In this document: piece after piece, positions 43,480 to 52,098 of the stretch
Position numbering within the stretch: the first letter of the stretch is position 1
Layout: each line of letters opens with the position of its first letter
Origin: Bacteroidales bacterium
GTDB taxonomy: Bacteria > Bacteroidota > Bacteroidia > Bacteroidales > Muribaculaceae
DNA: 64,000 bases
Direction of reading: 5' to 3'
NCBI GenBank assembly: GCA_019416425.1
Contig: DXXK01000087.1
Location: 13,877-77,876, forward strand
Translations under genes and position numbers: made by a program
The notes under the pieces: generated by a model
What the model saw: the letters and a program-made list of their open reading frames with translations, nothing else
Databases searched by the model: none
What the model was told of the DNA's origin: nothing

Positions 43480-43690
43480 TTTGGTCAAATTGAAATTTTA
43501 CATTAATTTTGCATCGTAAATCCGGTGGATGCCGGATGTTTCAAAGATGGCAAGTCAAAAATCTTTTAGTAATAGTGATATAATTGTAAGTTAGTGGTTG
43601 AGTAGGAACATCGTTGGCTTGTGAAAGCAGGCGGCTTTCTAAAAAATCACAGATGCCGGAGAGTTGTGAAACTGTCCGGCATTGTTGTAT
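43480..43690 (+). ncRNA. Candidate structured RNA with consensus promoter
   Basis: TTTG (43480-43483), 20 bases, TAATTTTG (43504-43511) is a textbook promoter, but the next gene starts 370 bases later behind its own promoter. The transcript would begin near 43518. Its 3' part contains hairpins GAAAGC/GCTTTC (43623-43639) and ATGCCGGA/TCCGGCAT (43653-43660 with 43675-43682). The same ATGCCGGA also occurs near the 5' end (43529-43536), so TCCGGCAT could pair with either copy, closing a molecule of about 165 bases. No open reading frame is apparent. A 6S-like RNA is one possibility, but I could not recognise its signature. The rest of the gap, to 43830, shows nothing further. Confidence 0.45.
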
Positions 43691-43830
43691 CCGGACGAGC
43701 GTGAATGTGTAACAGGCCACGCAATATTCGATCGATGCGTAGCGGGGGTTATAAGTCGTAAAATATTCACTCCTTAAATATAGCGCGCGGGAATATCGGA
43801 TTGTCAGGAATAAGAATATAGGCGATATTC

Positions 43831-43861
43831 TTTGAAGAAGCCGGAATTTTAGCTAAATTTG
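43831..43861 (+). promoter_or_regulatory. Promoter of the GlmU-like gene
   Basis: TTTG (43831-43834), 19 bases, TAAATTTG (43854-43861): exact consensus. Transcription would start near 43868, leaving a leader of only about 14 bases before the ATG at 43882. Confidence 0.85.
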
Positions 43862-43881
43862 CGGTCTAATCTGAACACGAC

Positions 43882-45156
43882 ATGACAGCATGGAACTCCG
43901 CCACCAAAGTGGTGCTATTCGATACGGAAGATTGCTACCGCAATCTGCTCCCCCTCAGTTATACGCGTCCGGTCGGCGCATTCCGCGTAGGCATAGACAC
44001 ATTGGCCGAGAAATGGGCGGCATTTCTGCCCGGCGACTATCAATGGCTGACGAGGCCCTACCTGCAGGAGAAATTTCCCGGTGACCTGGGTCCCGAAGAC
44101 AAGGAGGAGGGGCTGTTCATAGCCGGCAACCTACTGGCAGACGCCGAGCTTGCCGAGGCGGCGATGTCGCTTCCGCTGCATCATGGACTGCGCGATGACA
44201 ACGGTCTCTGGGCCTGGCGTGGTTTCTATGATGAGTTTCTGGAGATGACCAACCATAACCGCGACGGGCGCGGTACGGACAACTCTGTATATAATGATGA
44301 CGAGCGGATAGCGGAACACGCCACCCGTGGACGCCGCATCAATTATGTGTTCGATATCTTCCTGAAGAATCCCATGACCATAGCCGAGGATTATCACCGC
44401 TACTGTCAGGGCATAGCCTCAACAGTGCCCGATTCCTCAACGCGAGTCATAGGACCGATGCGTCAGTCCGACGGCACTCCAAGCCTGACGATAGGGGAAG
44501 GGTCCACCGTGATCGGGGCAACGTTGAATGTAACCGATGGCCCTATATATATAGGAAAGGAATGTCAGGTGATGGAGGGAGCCTGCCTGCGCGGACCGCT
44601 TGTGGTCGGCGACGGTACACGCATCCGCATGGGCGCCAAGATATATGGTGGCACCACATTCGGACCGGCCTGCCGTATAGGCGGAGAGGTGGACAACGCC
44701 GTGGTGTTCGGATACAGCAACAAGGCTCATGACGGCTATCTGGGCAATGCCGTGATCGGAGAATGGTGCAACATCGGTGCCGGCGCGAATGCCTCGAATC
44801 TAAAGAACGACTATTCCAAGATACGCATCTGGAATTATGCCCAGCGGCGTTTCATGCGAACTGACCTGCAGTTCTGCGGTCTGATAATGGGCGACCACAG
44901 TAAGGCGGCGATAAACACGATGTTCAACACCGCCACAGTGGTGGGAGTGGGCGTGAATTTCCATGGAGCCGGTTTCCCGCGCACGTTTATTCCGAGTTTC
45001 CAGGAGGGAAGCCCGTCTGGATTCAGCGACGTTACGGTCGACCAGTTCTTCAGGGTGGCGTCCATTGTGATGGGACGCCGCGGCATCACGCTGACCGATG
45101 TGGACAGGCGGATGTTCGAGTACATCTTCAATGCGGCGTCGGAGTTCAAGAGATGA
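43882..45156 (+). CDS. GlmU-like sugar nucleotidyltransferase/acetyltransferase
   Basis: A 424-residue protein of the Bacteroidetes-type GlmU group (alternate bacterial GlmU). The N-terminal half (NLLPLSYTRPVGAFRVGIDT) is a nucleotidyltransferase-like domain; the C-terminal half has left-handed beta-helix hexapeptide repeats (TVIGATLNVTDGPIYIGKEC, EGACLRGPLVVGDGTRIRMG, FGPACRIGGEVDNAVVFGYS). It likely acts in UDP-N-acetylglucosamine synthesis or related sugar-nucleotide activation. The classical pyrophosphorylase motif LSAGKGTRM is not obvious, as usual for this group. Single gene with a strong promoter, upstream of the ribosomal operon. Confidence 0.85.
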   Translation: MTAWNSATKVVLFDTEDCYRNLLPLSYTRPVGAFRVGIDTLAEKWAAFLPGDYQWLTRPYLQEKFPGDLGPEDKEEGLFIAGNLLADAELAEAAMSLPLHHGLRDDNGLWAWRGFYDEFLEMTNHNRDGRGTDNSVYNDDERIAEHATRGRRINYVFDIFLKNPMTIAEDYHRYCQGIASTVPDSSTRVIGPMRQSDGTPSLTIGEGSTVIGATLNVTDGPIYIGKECQVMEGACLRGPLVVGDGTRIRMGAKIYGGTTFGPACRIGGEVDNAVVFGYSNKAHDGYLGNAVIGEWCNIGAGANASNLKNDYSKIRIWNYAQRRFMRTDLQFCGLIMGDHSKAAINTMFNTATVVGVGVNFHGAGFPRTFIPSFQEGSPSGFSDVTVDQFFRVASIVMGRRGITLTDVDRRMFEYIFNAASEFKR

Positions 45157-45195
45157 GGCTAAAATAGTTTTAATTACAAAAAATGGCAAAAAAAG

Positions 45196-45227
45196 TTTGC
45201 ATAAGGAGCTAATTTTTAGTAACTTTG
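45196..45227 (+). promoter_or_regulatory. Promoter of the ribosomal superoperon
   Basis: TTTG (45196-45199), 20 bases, TAACTTTG (45220-45227). It leaves a leader of about 130 bases before rpsL, which contains a 6-bp hairpin TACGGG/CCCGTA (45236-45256) directly after the start point. Confidence 0.8.
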
Positions 45228-45365
45228 CAAGGTTTTACGGGAGAATATCGCCCGTACGTCTGGCTAATCGATTGGTTGTCAATTGATTGGTGAGCGTTTG
45301 CGGTATATGCGTCCGTGATACATGAAGAGGTAATTTGTATAAAACTAAAATAAACAAGAAGCAGA

Positions 45366-45749
45366 ATGCCAACAATTCAGCAATTAGTGCGTAAGGGACG
45401 TACGGTGCTTAAGGACAAGAGCAAGTCTCCTGCCCTGGATTCGTGTCCCCAGCGTCGCGGCGTATGTGTCCGTGTGTACACCACCACGCCTAAGAAGCCT
45501 AACTCGGCAATGCGTAAGGTGGCGCGTGTGCGTCTCACCAACGGCAAGGAAGTGAACAGCTACATTCCGGGAGAGGGCCACAATCTTCAGGAGCACTCGA
45601 TCGTGATGGTGCGGGGTGGCCGTGTCAAGGACCTCCCCGGTGTACGTTATCACATCGTTCGTGGCACGCTGGATACCGCCGGTGTACAGGGCCGCACGCA
45701 GCGTCGCAGCAAATACGGCGCGAAACGTCCTAAGGCAGCCAAGAAATAA
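45366..45749 (+). CDS. rpsL: Ribosomal protein S12
   Basis: A 127-residue 30S protein at the decoding centre, where it monitors tRNA-codon fit. The conserved stretches TPKKPNSAMRKVARVRLTN and GGRVKDLPGVRYHIVRGTLD are present, including the lysines whose change gives streptomycin resistance (K in TTPKKPN and in GRVKDLPG). First gene of the ribosomal superoperon; a 138-base gap follows before rpsG, containing the palindrome TCCGGCCGGA. Confidence 0.98.
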   Translation: MPTIQQLVRKGRTVLKDKSKSPALDSCPQRRGVCVRVYTTTPKKPNSAMRKVARVRLTNGKEVNSYIPGEGHNLQEHSIVMVRGGRVKDLPGVRYHIVRGTLDTAGVQGRTQRRSKYGAKRPKAAKK

Positions 45750-45887
45750 CAAGGCTCCAAATCAAATCAAAAGGTATTAACTCCGTTTTGATTTTTTGGA
45801 CGTGCTATGGTTGAGTAAACTCCGGCCGGAGGGCCGTGTGTTGAAGATTGCAAAAGCAGCCAGAATCAAAACATTAAACAGACAACA

Positions 45888-46364
45888 ATGAGAAAAGCAA
45901 AGCCCAAGAAAAGGGTTATACTGCCCGATCCCGTATTCAACGACGTGAAGGTGACCAAATTCGTAAACCACCTGATGTACGACGGGAAGAAGAACACGGC
46001 ATATACTATCTTCTACACCGCATTGGAGACCGTGAAGGCCAAGATGCCCAACGAGGATAAGAGCGCTCTGGAAATCTGGAAGAAGGCGCTCGATAACGTG
46101 ACTCCCCAGGTGGAGGTCAAGAGTCGCCGTATCGGTGGAGCGACTTTCCAGGTGCCCACCGAGATTCGTGGAGACCGTAAGGAATCGATATCGATGAAAA
46201 ATCTCATTATTTTCGCACGTAAGCGTGGCGGTAAGACTATGGCCGACAAGCTCGCTGCCGAGATCGTTGACGCATTCAACGAGCAGGGTGGCGCCTACAA
46301 GCGTAAGGAGGATATGCACCGCATGGCTGAGGCTAACCGCGCATTCGCTCACTTCAGATTCTAA
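45888..46364 (+). CDS. rpsG: Ribosomal protein S7
   Basis: A 158-residue primary binder of the 16S rRNA 3' domain, at the head of the 30S subunit and close to the E site. The sequence RKAKPKKRVILPDPVFND is the family's N-terminus and RRIGGATFQVPTEIR is the conserved beta-hairpin. It lies 18 bases before fusA. In other bacteria S7 represses its own operon by binding the S12-S7 spacer; the 138-base spacer here could serve for that. Confidence 0.98.
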   Translation: MRKAKPKKRVILPDPVFNDVKVTKFVNHLMYDGKKNTAYTIFYTALETVKAKMPNEDKSALEIWKKALDNVTPQVEVKSRRIGGATFQVPTEIRGDRKESISMKNLIIFARKRGGKTMADKLAAEIVDAFNEQGGAYKRKEDMHRMAEANRAFAHFRF

Positions 46365-46382
46365 AATTGAGATTTTAAAGAA

Positions 46383-48503
46383 ATGGCTAAACACGACGAG
46401 CTGCAATATACGCGCAACATCGGCATCATGGCTCACATCGATGCCGGCAAGACCACTACTTCCGAGCGTATCCTGTTCTACACCGGCTTGACCCACAAGA
46501 TCGGCGAGGTGCACGACGGTGCCGCTACAATGGACTGGATGGAGCAGGAGCAGGAGCGTGGCATCACGATCACCTCCGCCGCCACCACGGCATTCTGGAA
46601 GTACAATGACGAGAAATACAAGATCAATCTGATCGACACTCCCGGGCACGTTGACTTCACTGTCGAGGTGGAGCGTTCGCTCCGCGTGCTGGACGGCGCC
46701 GTGGCCACATTCTGTGCCGTCGGCGGCGTTGAGCCCCAGTCCGAGACCGTATGGCGTCAGGCCGAGAAGTACAACGTTCCCCGTATCGGATATGTAAACA
46801 AGATGGACCGCAGCGGCGCCAACTTCTTCGAGGTCATGCGCCAGATGCGCGAGCTGCTGGGTGCGAATCCTGTGGCCATCCAGATCCCCATCGGCGCCGA
46901 GGAGACCTTCAAGGGTGTCGTAGACCTGGTGAAGATGAAGGCCATCATGTGGCACGACGAGACAATGGGCGCAGAGTACACCGAGGAGGAGATCCCCGCA
47001 AGCCTGCAGGCGGAGGCCGACGAGTACCGCGACAAGCTGCTCGAGGCTCTGGCCGAGGTCGACGACGTCCTGATGGAGAAATACTTCGACGACCCCAGCA
47101 CCATCACCATCGACGAGATCAAGGCCGCTATCCGCAAGGGTACGCTGTCCATGGCCATCCAGCCGATGACCTGCGGCTCGTCGTTCAAGAACAAGGGTGT
47201 GCAGACCCTGCTTGACGCAGTCTGCGCCTATCTGCCCAGTCCCGAGGACGCCGGCGCTGTCGAGGGTACATATCCAGGCACCGGCGAGGTCGAGACCCGC
47301 GAGCCCAGCCCCGAGGCACCCATGTGCGCCCTGGCGTTCAAGATCGCTACGGATCCCTATGTTGGCCGTCTGACCTTCTTCCGCGTATACTCCGGTAACG
47401 TGGACGCCGGTTCCTACGTGCTCAACACCCGCTCGGGCAAGAAGGAGCGCGTTTCGCGTCTGTTCCAGATGCACTCCAACAAGCAAAATCCCAAGGAGCA
47501 GATCGGCTGCGGTGATATCGGCGCCGGCGTAGGCTTCAAGGATATCCGCACAGGTGACACCCTGTGCGACGAGAACCATCCCATCGTTTTGGAGGCTATG
47601 GAGTTCCCCGATCCCGTGATCGGTATCGCAGTGGAGCCCAAGACCCAGAAGGATCTGGACAAGTTGGGCGTAGGTCTGCAGAAGCTGGCCGAGGAGGACC
47701 CCACTTTCCGTGTGGAGACCAACGAGGAGACCGGTCAGACAGTGATCAGCGGCATGGGCGAGCTTCATCTGGACATCATCATCGACCGTCTGCGCCGTGA
47801 GTTCAAGGTAGAGTGCAACCAGGGCCGTCCGCAGGTAACGTACAAGGAGGCCATCACCAAGAGCGCCGAGCTGCGCGAGGTATTCAAGAAGCAGACAGGT
47901 GGTCGCGGTAAGTTCGCCGACATCATCGTACGCATCGAGCCGGCCGACGCCGACTTCGAGGGCAGCCTGCAGTTCATCGACGAGGTCAAGGGCGGTAACG
48001 TGCCTAAGGAGTACATCCCCTCCGTACAGAAGGGCTTCCAGACCGCGATGAAGAACGGTGTACTGGCCGGCTATCCGGTCGAGAAGCTGAAGGTGACCCT
48101 GCTCGACGGTAGCTACCATCCCGTTGACTCCGACCAGCTGAGCTTCGAGCTTGCCGCCATCCAGGCGTTCAAGCATGCCAGCGAGAAGGCCGGTCCCGTC
48201 CTGATGGAGCCCATCATGAAGATCGAGGTCGTGACTCCCGAGGAGTCCATGGGTGACGTGATCGGTGACTTGAACAAGCGTCGCGGTCAGGTAGAAGGTA
48301 TGGAGACAAGCCGTAGCGGTGCCCGCATCGTGAAGGCTACGGCTCCGCTGGCCGAGATGTTCGGTTATGTGACCGCCCTGCGTACCATCACCTCCGGACG
48401 CGCCACCAGCACGATGTCGTTCAGCCATTACAGCGAGGTGAGCCCCTCCATCGCGCGCAGCGTGCTGACTGAGTGCAACGGCCGCGTGGACCTGCTCAAG
48501 TAA
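46383..48503 (+). CDS. fusA: Elongation factor G
   Basis: A 706-residue GTPase that moves tRNAs and mRNA through the ribosome. G1 is AHIDAGKTTTSERI (about residues 17-30), G3 is DTPGHVDFT, G4 is NKMDRSGA. Domains II to V follow with normal lengths, including the domain IV tip (GRGKFADIIVRIEPA) that reaches the decoding centre. The ribosomal context marks it as the housekeeping translocase and not a resistance-type (TetQ-like) or EF-G2 copy. Confidence 0.98.
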   Translation: MAKHDELQYTRNIGIMAHIDAGKTTTSERILFYTGLTHKIGEVHDGAATMDWMEQEQERGITITSAATTAFWKYNDEKYKINLIDTPGHVDFTVEVERSLRVLDGAVATFCAVGGVEPQSETVWRQAEKYNVPRIGYVNKMDRSGANFFEVMRQMRELLGANPVAIQIPIGAEETFKGVVDLVKMKAIMWHDETMGAEYTEEEIPASLQAEADEYRDKLLEALAEVDDVLMEKYFDDPSTITIDEIKAAIRKGTLSMAIQPMTCGSSFKNKGVQTLLDAVCAYLPSPEDAGAVEGTYPGTGEVETREPSPEAPMCALAFKIATDPYVGRLTFFRVYSGNVDAGSYVLNTRSGKKERVSRLFQMHSNKQNPKEQIGCGDIGAGVGFKDIRTGDTLCDENHPIVLEAMEFPDPVIGIAVEPKTQKDLDKLGVGLQKLAEEDPTFRVETNEETGQTVISGMGELHLDIIIDRLRREFKVECNQGRPQVTYKEAITKSAELREVFKKQTGGRGKFADIIVRIEPADADFEGSLQFIDEVKGGNVPKEYIPSVQKGFQTAMKNGVLAGYPVEKLKVTLLDGSYHPVDSDQLSFELAAIQAFKHASEKAGPVLMEPIMKIEVVTPEESMGDVIGDLNKRRGQVEGMETSRSGARIVKATAPLAEMFGYVTALRTITSGRATSTMSFSHYSEVSPSIARSVLTECNGRVDLLK

Positions 48504-48578
48504 CAGAATTTTGAACCCGGTCCTCCTTCGGGGGGCCGGGTGCAAAAATATGAAGCGTATAATAGTCATAACAAGCAT

Positions 48579-48884
48579 ATGAGCCAGAAAATCAGAATCA
48601 AACTCAAATCCTACGATCACAACTTGGTCGACAAGTCGGCCGAGAAGATCGTGAAGACGGTCAAGAGCACCGGTGCGGTTGTGAGCGGTCCGATACCCCT
48701 CCCGACGCACAAGCGTATCTTCACCGTTAACCGTTCCACCTTCGTCAACAAGAAGGCCCGCGAACAGTTCCAGCTGTCGAGCTACCAGCGCCTGATCGAC
48801 ATCTACAGCAGCACCGCCAAGACTGTCGACGCGTTGATGAAACTCGAGCTCCCCAGCGGTGTGGACGTATCAATCAAGGTATAA
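48579..48884 (+). CDS. rpsJ: Ribosomal protein S10
   Basis: A 101-residue 30S protein that also binds NusB for antitermination in rRNA transcription. The start at 48579 (MSQKIRIKLKSYDHNLVD) is the normal N-terminus; an in-frame ATG at 48540 would add 13 residues not found in the family. Core motif VSGPIPLPTHKRIFTVNRS is intact. It lies 75 bases after fusA; between them is a GC-rich stretch around 48520-48540 that could fold as a short hairpin (CCCGG/CCGGG). Confidence 0.97.
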   Translation: MSQKIRIKLKSYDHNLVDKSAEKIVKTVKSTGAVVSGPIPLPTHKRIFTVNRSTFVNKKAREQFQLSSYQRLIDIYSSTAKTVDALMKLELPSGVDVSIKV

Positions 48885-48934
48885 TCACCGCGACAAGAAA
48901 CAGATAACAAACCGTAAACAACACACGTAAAGAA

Positions 48935-49552
48935 ATGCCAGGATTATTAGGAAGGAAAATCGGAATGACATCCGTTTTCAGTGCCGACGGCAAGAATGTG
49001 CCGTGCACTGTTATCGAAGTTGGTCCTTGCGTGGTTACGCAGATCAAGACTCTGGAGAAAGACGGTTATGAGGCAGTGCAGATTGGTTTCCAGGAAGCCA
49101 AGGAGAAGCACACCACCAAGCCCATGGCCGGCCACTTCAAGGCAGCAGGCGTAGCACCGCAGCGCCACTTGGCCGAGTTCAAGTCGTTTGAGACGGTGCC
49201 CGCCCTGGGCGAGACATTGACCGTGGAACTGTTCCAGGAGGGCGGTTTCGTGGATGTAGTGGGAACCTCGAAGGGTAAGGGTTTCCAGGGCGTCGTTAAG
49301 CGTCACGGCTTCGGTGGCGTTGGCCAGTCCACACATGGCCAGCACAATCGTCTGCGCGCACCCGGTTCAATCGGCGCCTGCTCGTATCCCGCCAAGGTAT
49401 TCAAGGGCCTGCGCATGGCCGGCCAGATGGGCAACGAGCGCGTCACCGTGCAGAATCTCCAGGTCATCAAGGTGATTCCGGAGCACAATTTGTTAATGAT
49501 CAAGGGTTCCATCCCCGGTCCCAAAGGTTCAATAGTTACAGTTGAGAAATAA
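48935..49552 (+). CDS. rplC: Ribosomal protein L3
   Basis: A 205-residue 50S protein that starts assembly near the peptidyl-transferase centre. Conserved regions include the N-terminus MPGLLGRKIGMTSVFSADGK and the loop GKGFQGVVKRHGFGGVGQSTHGQ with the glutamine that is methylated in some bacteria. Its TAA stop shares one base with the rplD ATG. Confidence 0.98.
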   Translation: MPGLLGRKIGMTSVFSADGKNVPCTVIEVGPCVVTQIKTLEKDGYEAVQIGFQEAKEKHTTKPMAGHFKAAGVAPQRHLAEFKSFETVPALGETLTVELFQEGGFVDVVGTSKGKGFQGVVKRHGFGGVGQSTHGQHNRLRAPGSIGACSYPAKVFKGLRMAGQMGNERVTVQNLQVIKVIPEHNLLMIKGSIPGPKGSIVTVEK

Positions 49553-50187
49553 TGGAATTAGCAGTATACAACATCAAAGGCGAGGATACTGGCCGCAAGG
49601 TCACCCTCAATGACGAGGTATTCGGCTGCGACCTGGAGAAAGGAAACGCCGAGCACACCCTTTATCTCGACATCAAACAGTACCTGGGAAACCAGCGTCA
49701 GGGAACCCACAAGAGCAAGGAGCGTAGCGAGGTATCGTACTCGACACGCAAGATAGGACGCCAGAAGGGTGGCGGCGGCGCACGTCGCGGCGACCTGAAC
49801 AGCCCGGTTCTGTACCATGGCGGTCGCGTGTTCGGTCCCCGTCCCCGCGACTACCGCACCAAGCTCAACAAGAAGGTAAAGGCTCTGGCCCGTCGCATCG
49901 CGCTGACCAGCCGTGCCAACGACAATAAGATCATCGTGATCGAGAACCTCCAGTTCGACGCTCCGAAGACCAAGAACTACATGAATCTGGCCAAGAGCTT
50001 CAAGCTTCAGGACAAGAAGGTCCTGCTGGTTGTCCCCGAGAGCAACGAGAACATCTTCCTGTCGGTTCGCAACGTGCCCAATGCGCTGATGATGCGTGCC
50101 ATGGACCTGAATGCCTACAGCGTGCTCAACAACGACGCGATGCTCGTGACCGAGGACAGCGTCGCAATCATCAACGACTTCAAATAA
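49552..50187 (+). CDS. rplD: Ribosomal protein L4
   Basis: A 211-residue 50S protein lining the exit tunnel, whose extended loop (YSTRKIGRQKGGGGARRGD) reaches the tunnel constriction. The TAATG overlap with rplC implies translational coupling. In gammaproteobacteria L4 represses this operon through the S10 leader; nothing comparable can be seen here. Confidence 0.97.
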   Translation: MELAVYNIKGEDTGRKVTLNDEVFGCDLEKGNAEHTLYLDIKQYLGNQRQGTHKSKERSEVSYSTRKIGRQKGGGGARRGDLNSPVLYHGGRVFGPRPRDYRTKLNKKVKALARRIALTSRANDNKIIVIENLQFDAPKTKNYMNLAKSFKLQDKKVLLVVPESNENIFLSVRNVPNALMMRAMDLNAYSVLNNDAMLVTEDSVAIINDFK

Positions 50188-50201
50188 GGAGAGACACGGA
50201 A

Positions 50202-50492
50202 ATGGATATACAGATCAAACCGCTGGTAACCGAGAAGGCTACCGCATACAGCGAGAAGCAGAACTGCTACACGTTCAAGGTTTCTCCTGACGCGAACAAG
50301 TTCCAGATCAAGGACATCGTCGAGAAGATGTACAACGTGCGCGTGGAGAAGGTGAACATCGCCAATTACGCAGGCAAGCGCAAATCCCGCTACACGAAGA
50401 AAGGGCTCATCCGCGGCCGTCAGGACGCGTTCAAGAAGGCATACGTAACCGTAGCCAAGGGCCAGACTATTGACTATTATAGCAATCTATAA
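50202..50492 (+). CDS. rplW: Ribosomal protein L23
   Basis: A 96-residue 50S protein at the tunnel exit, the docking site for trigger factor and the signal recognition particle. The start MDIQIKPLVTEKAT, the KFQIKDIVEKMYNVRVEKVN helix-strand and the basic KRKSRYTKKGLIRGRQDAFK are typical. Confidence 0.97.
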   Translation: MDIQIKPLVTEKATAYSEKQNCYTFKVSPDANKFQIKDIVEKMYNVRVEKVNIANYAGKRKSRYTKKGLIRGRQDAFKKAYVTVAKGQTIDYYSNL

Positions 50493-50494
50493 AA

Positions 50495-51367
50495 ATGGCA
50501 GTAAGAAAATTCAAGCCCACCACCCCTGGGCAAAGACACAAGGTTATTGGCGTGTTCAAGAGCGAGACCTATCTCGGCATAGACGAGAATGGCAAGAAGA
50601 TCGTTCGCAAATCCACTGCTAACGCGCCAGAGAAGACTCTTACGGTCGGCAAGCGTAGCACCGGCGGACGTAATACGTCGGGCGCCTTGAGCACCCGCTA
50701 CCGCGGAGGCGGCCACAAGAGGAAATTGCGTCTCATCGACTTCAAGAGACAGAACGACGGGGTACCCGCAACGGTCAAGACAATCGAGTACGATCCCAAC
50801 CGTTCGGCACGTATCGCCCTGCTCTATTACCAGGACGGCCAGAAGGCGTACATGATCGCCCCCAACGGCCTGGAGGTAGGACAGACCGTCATCAGCGGCG
50901 AGAACGCTGCTCCCGAGGTTGGCAACTGCCTGCCTCTGAGCAAGATTCCCGTCGGTACTCTGATCCATTGTATAGAGCTTCGTCCCGGCAAGGGCGCCGA
51001 AATGGCCCGCTCGGCCGGTACATTCGCGCAGCTGACCTCGCGCGAGGGCAACTACGCGGTCATCAAATTACCTTCCGGAGAGACACGTCGTGTCCTGCTG
51101 GCCTGCCGCGCCACAGTCGGCGTAGTCGGCAACTCCGACCACAACCTCGAGAAGAGCGGCAAGGCCGGTCGCAGCCGTTGGCTGGGTCGCCGTCCCCACA
51201 ACCGTGGTGTCGTCATGAACCCTGTGGACCACCCCATGGGTGGTGGCGAGGGCCGTCAGAGCGGTGGTCATCCCCGTTCCCGTACGGGTCTGTACGCCAA
51301 GGGTCTCAAGACACGCTCGCCCAAGAAGCACAGCTCGAAGTATATAATTGAAAGAAGAAAGAAGTAA
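50495..51367 (+). CDS. rplB: Ribosomal protein L2 with N-terminal insertion
   Basis: A 290-residue 50S protein essential for peptidyl transfer and subunit joining. The C-terminal region with MNPVDHPMGGGEGRQSGGHP, including the functional histidine, is intact. Bacteroides L2 is about 274 residues as I remember it; the extra residues lie between HKVIGVFKSETYLG and EKTLTVGKRSTGG, around residues 20-45 (about 50555-50630). They are charged and in frame, so the gene is not broken. It starts two bases after rplW. Confidence 0.96.
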   Translation: MAVRKFKPTTPGQRHKVIGVFKSETYLGIDENGKKIVRKSTANAPEKTLTVGKRSTGGRNTSGALSTRYRGGGHKRKLRLIDFKRQNDGVPATVKTIEYDPNRSARIALLYYQDGQKAYMIAPNGLEVGQTVISGENAAPEVGNCLPLSKIPVGTLIHCIELRPGKGAEMARSAGTFAQLTSREGNYAVIKLPSGETRRVLLACRATVGVVGNSDHNLEKSGKAGRSRWLGRRPHNRGVVMNPVDHPMGGGEGRQSGGHPRSRTGLYAKGLKTRSPKKHSSKYIIERRKK

Positions 51368-51387
51368 TTTGATCAAAAGAAGCAATC

Positions 51388-51657
51388 ATGAGTCGTTCGC
51401 TTAAAAAAGGACCGTTTATCAGCGTAAAGCTGGAGAAGAAGGTCGCAGCCATGGAGGCAAGCGGCAAGAAGAACGTCATCAAGACGTGGAGCCGTGCCTC
51501 GATGATTTCGCCCGACTTTGTGGGTCATACTTTTGCCGTCCACAACGGCAACAAGTTCATCCCTGTCTACGTGACCGAGAACATGGTGGGACACAAGCTC
51601 GGCGAGTTCGCCCCCACCCGTACGTTCCGTGGCCACGCCGGTAACAAGAAGAAGTAA
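51388..51657 (+). CDS. rpsS: Ribosomal protein S19
   Basis: An 89-residue protein of the 30S head that contacts the A-site tRNA and 23S rRNA. Starts MSRSLKKGPFIS; the conserved HNGNKFIPVYVTENMVGHKLGEF and the basic tail RGHAGNKKK are present. Normal length. Confidence 0.98.
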   Translation: MSRSLKKGPFISVKLEKKVAAMEASGKKNVIKTWSRASMISPDFVGHTFAVHNGNKFIPVYVTENMVGHKLGEFAPTRTFRGHAGNKKK

Positions 51658-51694
51658 CGGTCCCCACTAACAATTCAAGAAAAAACAGAATACA

Positions 51695-52093
51695 ATGGGT
51701 GTAAGAAAAAGAACAGCTGCCGATAAGATAAAGGAGGCCCGCAAGAGCACCTACGGCGCGAAGCTGCGCAACATACCGTCGTCGCCTCGCAAGATGCGCC
51801 TGGTGGTGGACATGATCCGCGGTCAGGAGGTTTTCAAGGCCCTCGGCATACTTAAATTTTCAAACAAGATGGCCGCGCGCGACGTGGAGAAACTGCTGCG
51901 CAGCGCCATCGCCAACTGGGAACAGAAAAACGAGCGTAAGGCTGAGGCTGGCGAACTGATGGTGAAGACCATATTCGTCGACGCAGCTCCCATGCTGAAG
52001 CGCATGCGTCCCGCCCCCCAGGGTCGCGGTTACCGCATCCGCAAGCGCTCCAACAGCGTGACTATTTTCGTTGACACAATTAATAAAGACTGA
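51695..52093 (+). CDS. rplV: Ribosomal protein L22
   Basis: A 132-residue 50S protein whose long hairpin lines the exit tunnel, where macrolides act. The hairpin tip is in DAAPMLKRMRPAPQGRGYRI. The N-terminal helix region SPRKMRLVVDMIRGQ is conserved. Five bases separate it from rpsC. Confidence 0.97.
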   Translation: MGVRKRTAADKIKEARKSTYGAKLRNIPSSPRKMRLVVDMIRGQEVFKALGILKFSNKMAARDVEKLLRSAIANWEQKNERKAEAGELMVKTIFVDAAPMLKRMRPAPQGRGYRIRKRSNSVTIFVDTINKD

Positions 52094-52098
52094 CGCAA

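Noticed and set aside
23739..43591. A 12-base match ATTGTAAGTTAG between the candidate RNA near 43585 and the opposite strand near 23750
   Set aside because: Random matches of 12 bases are numerous in a 64-kb window, and the flanking similarity is weak.
45777..48710. Very long open frame (977 residues) antisense to rpsG, fusA and rpsJ
   Set aside because: The real proteins are unmistakable on the plus strand; the antisense frame is a codon-use artefact in a GC-rich operon with no family resemblance.
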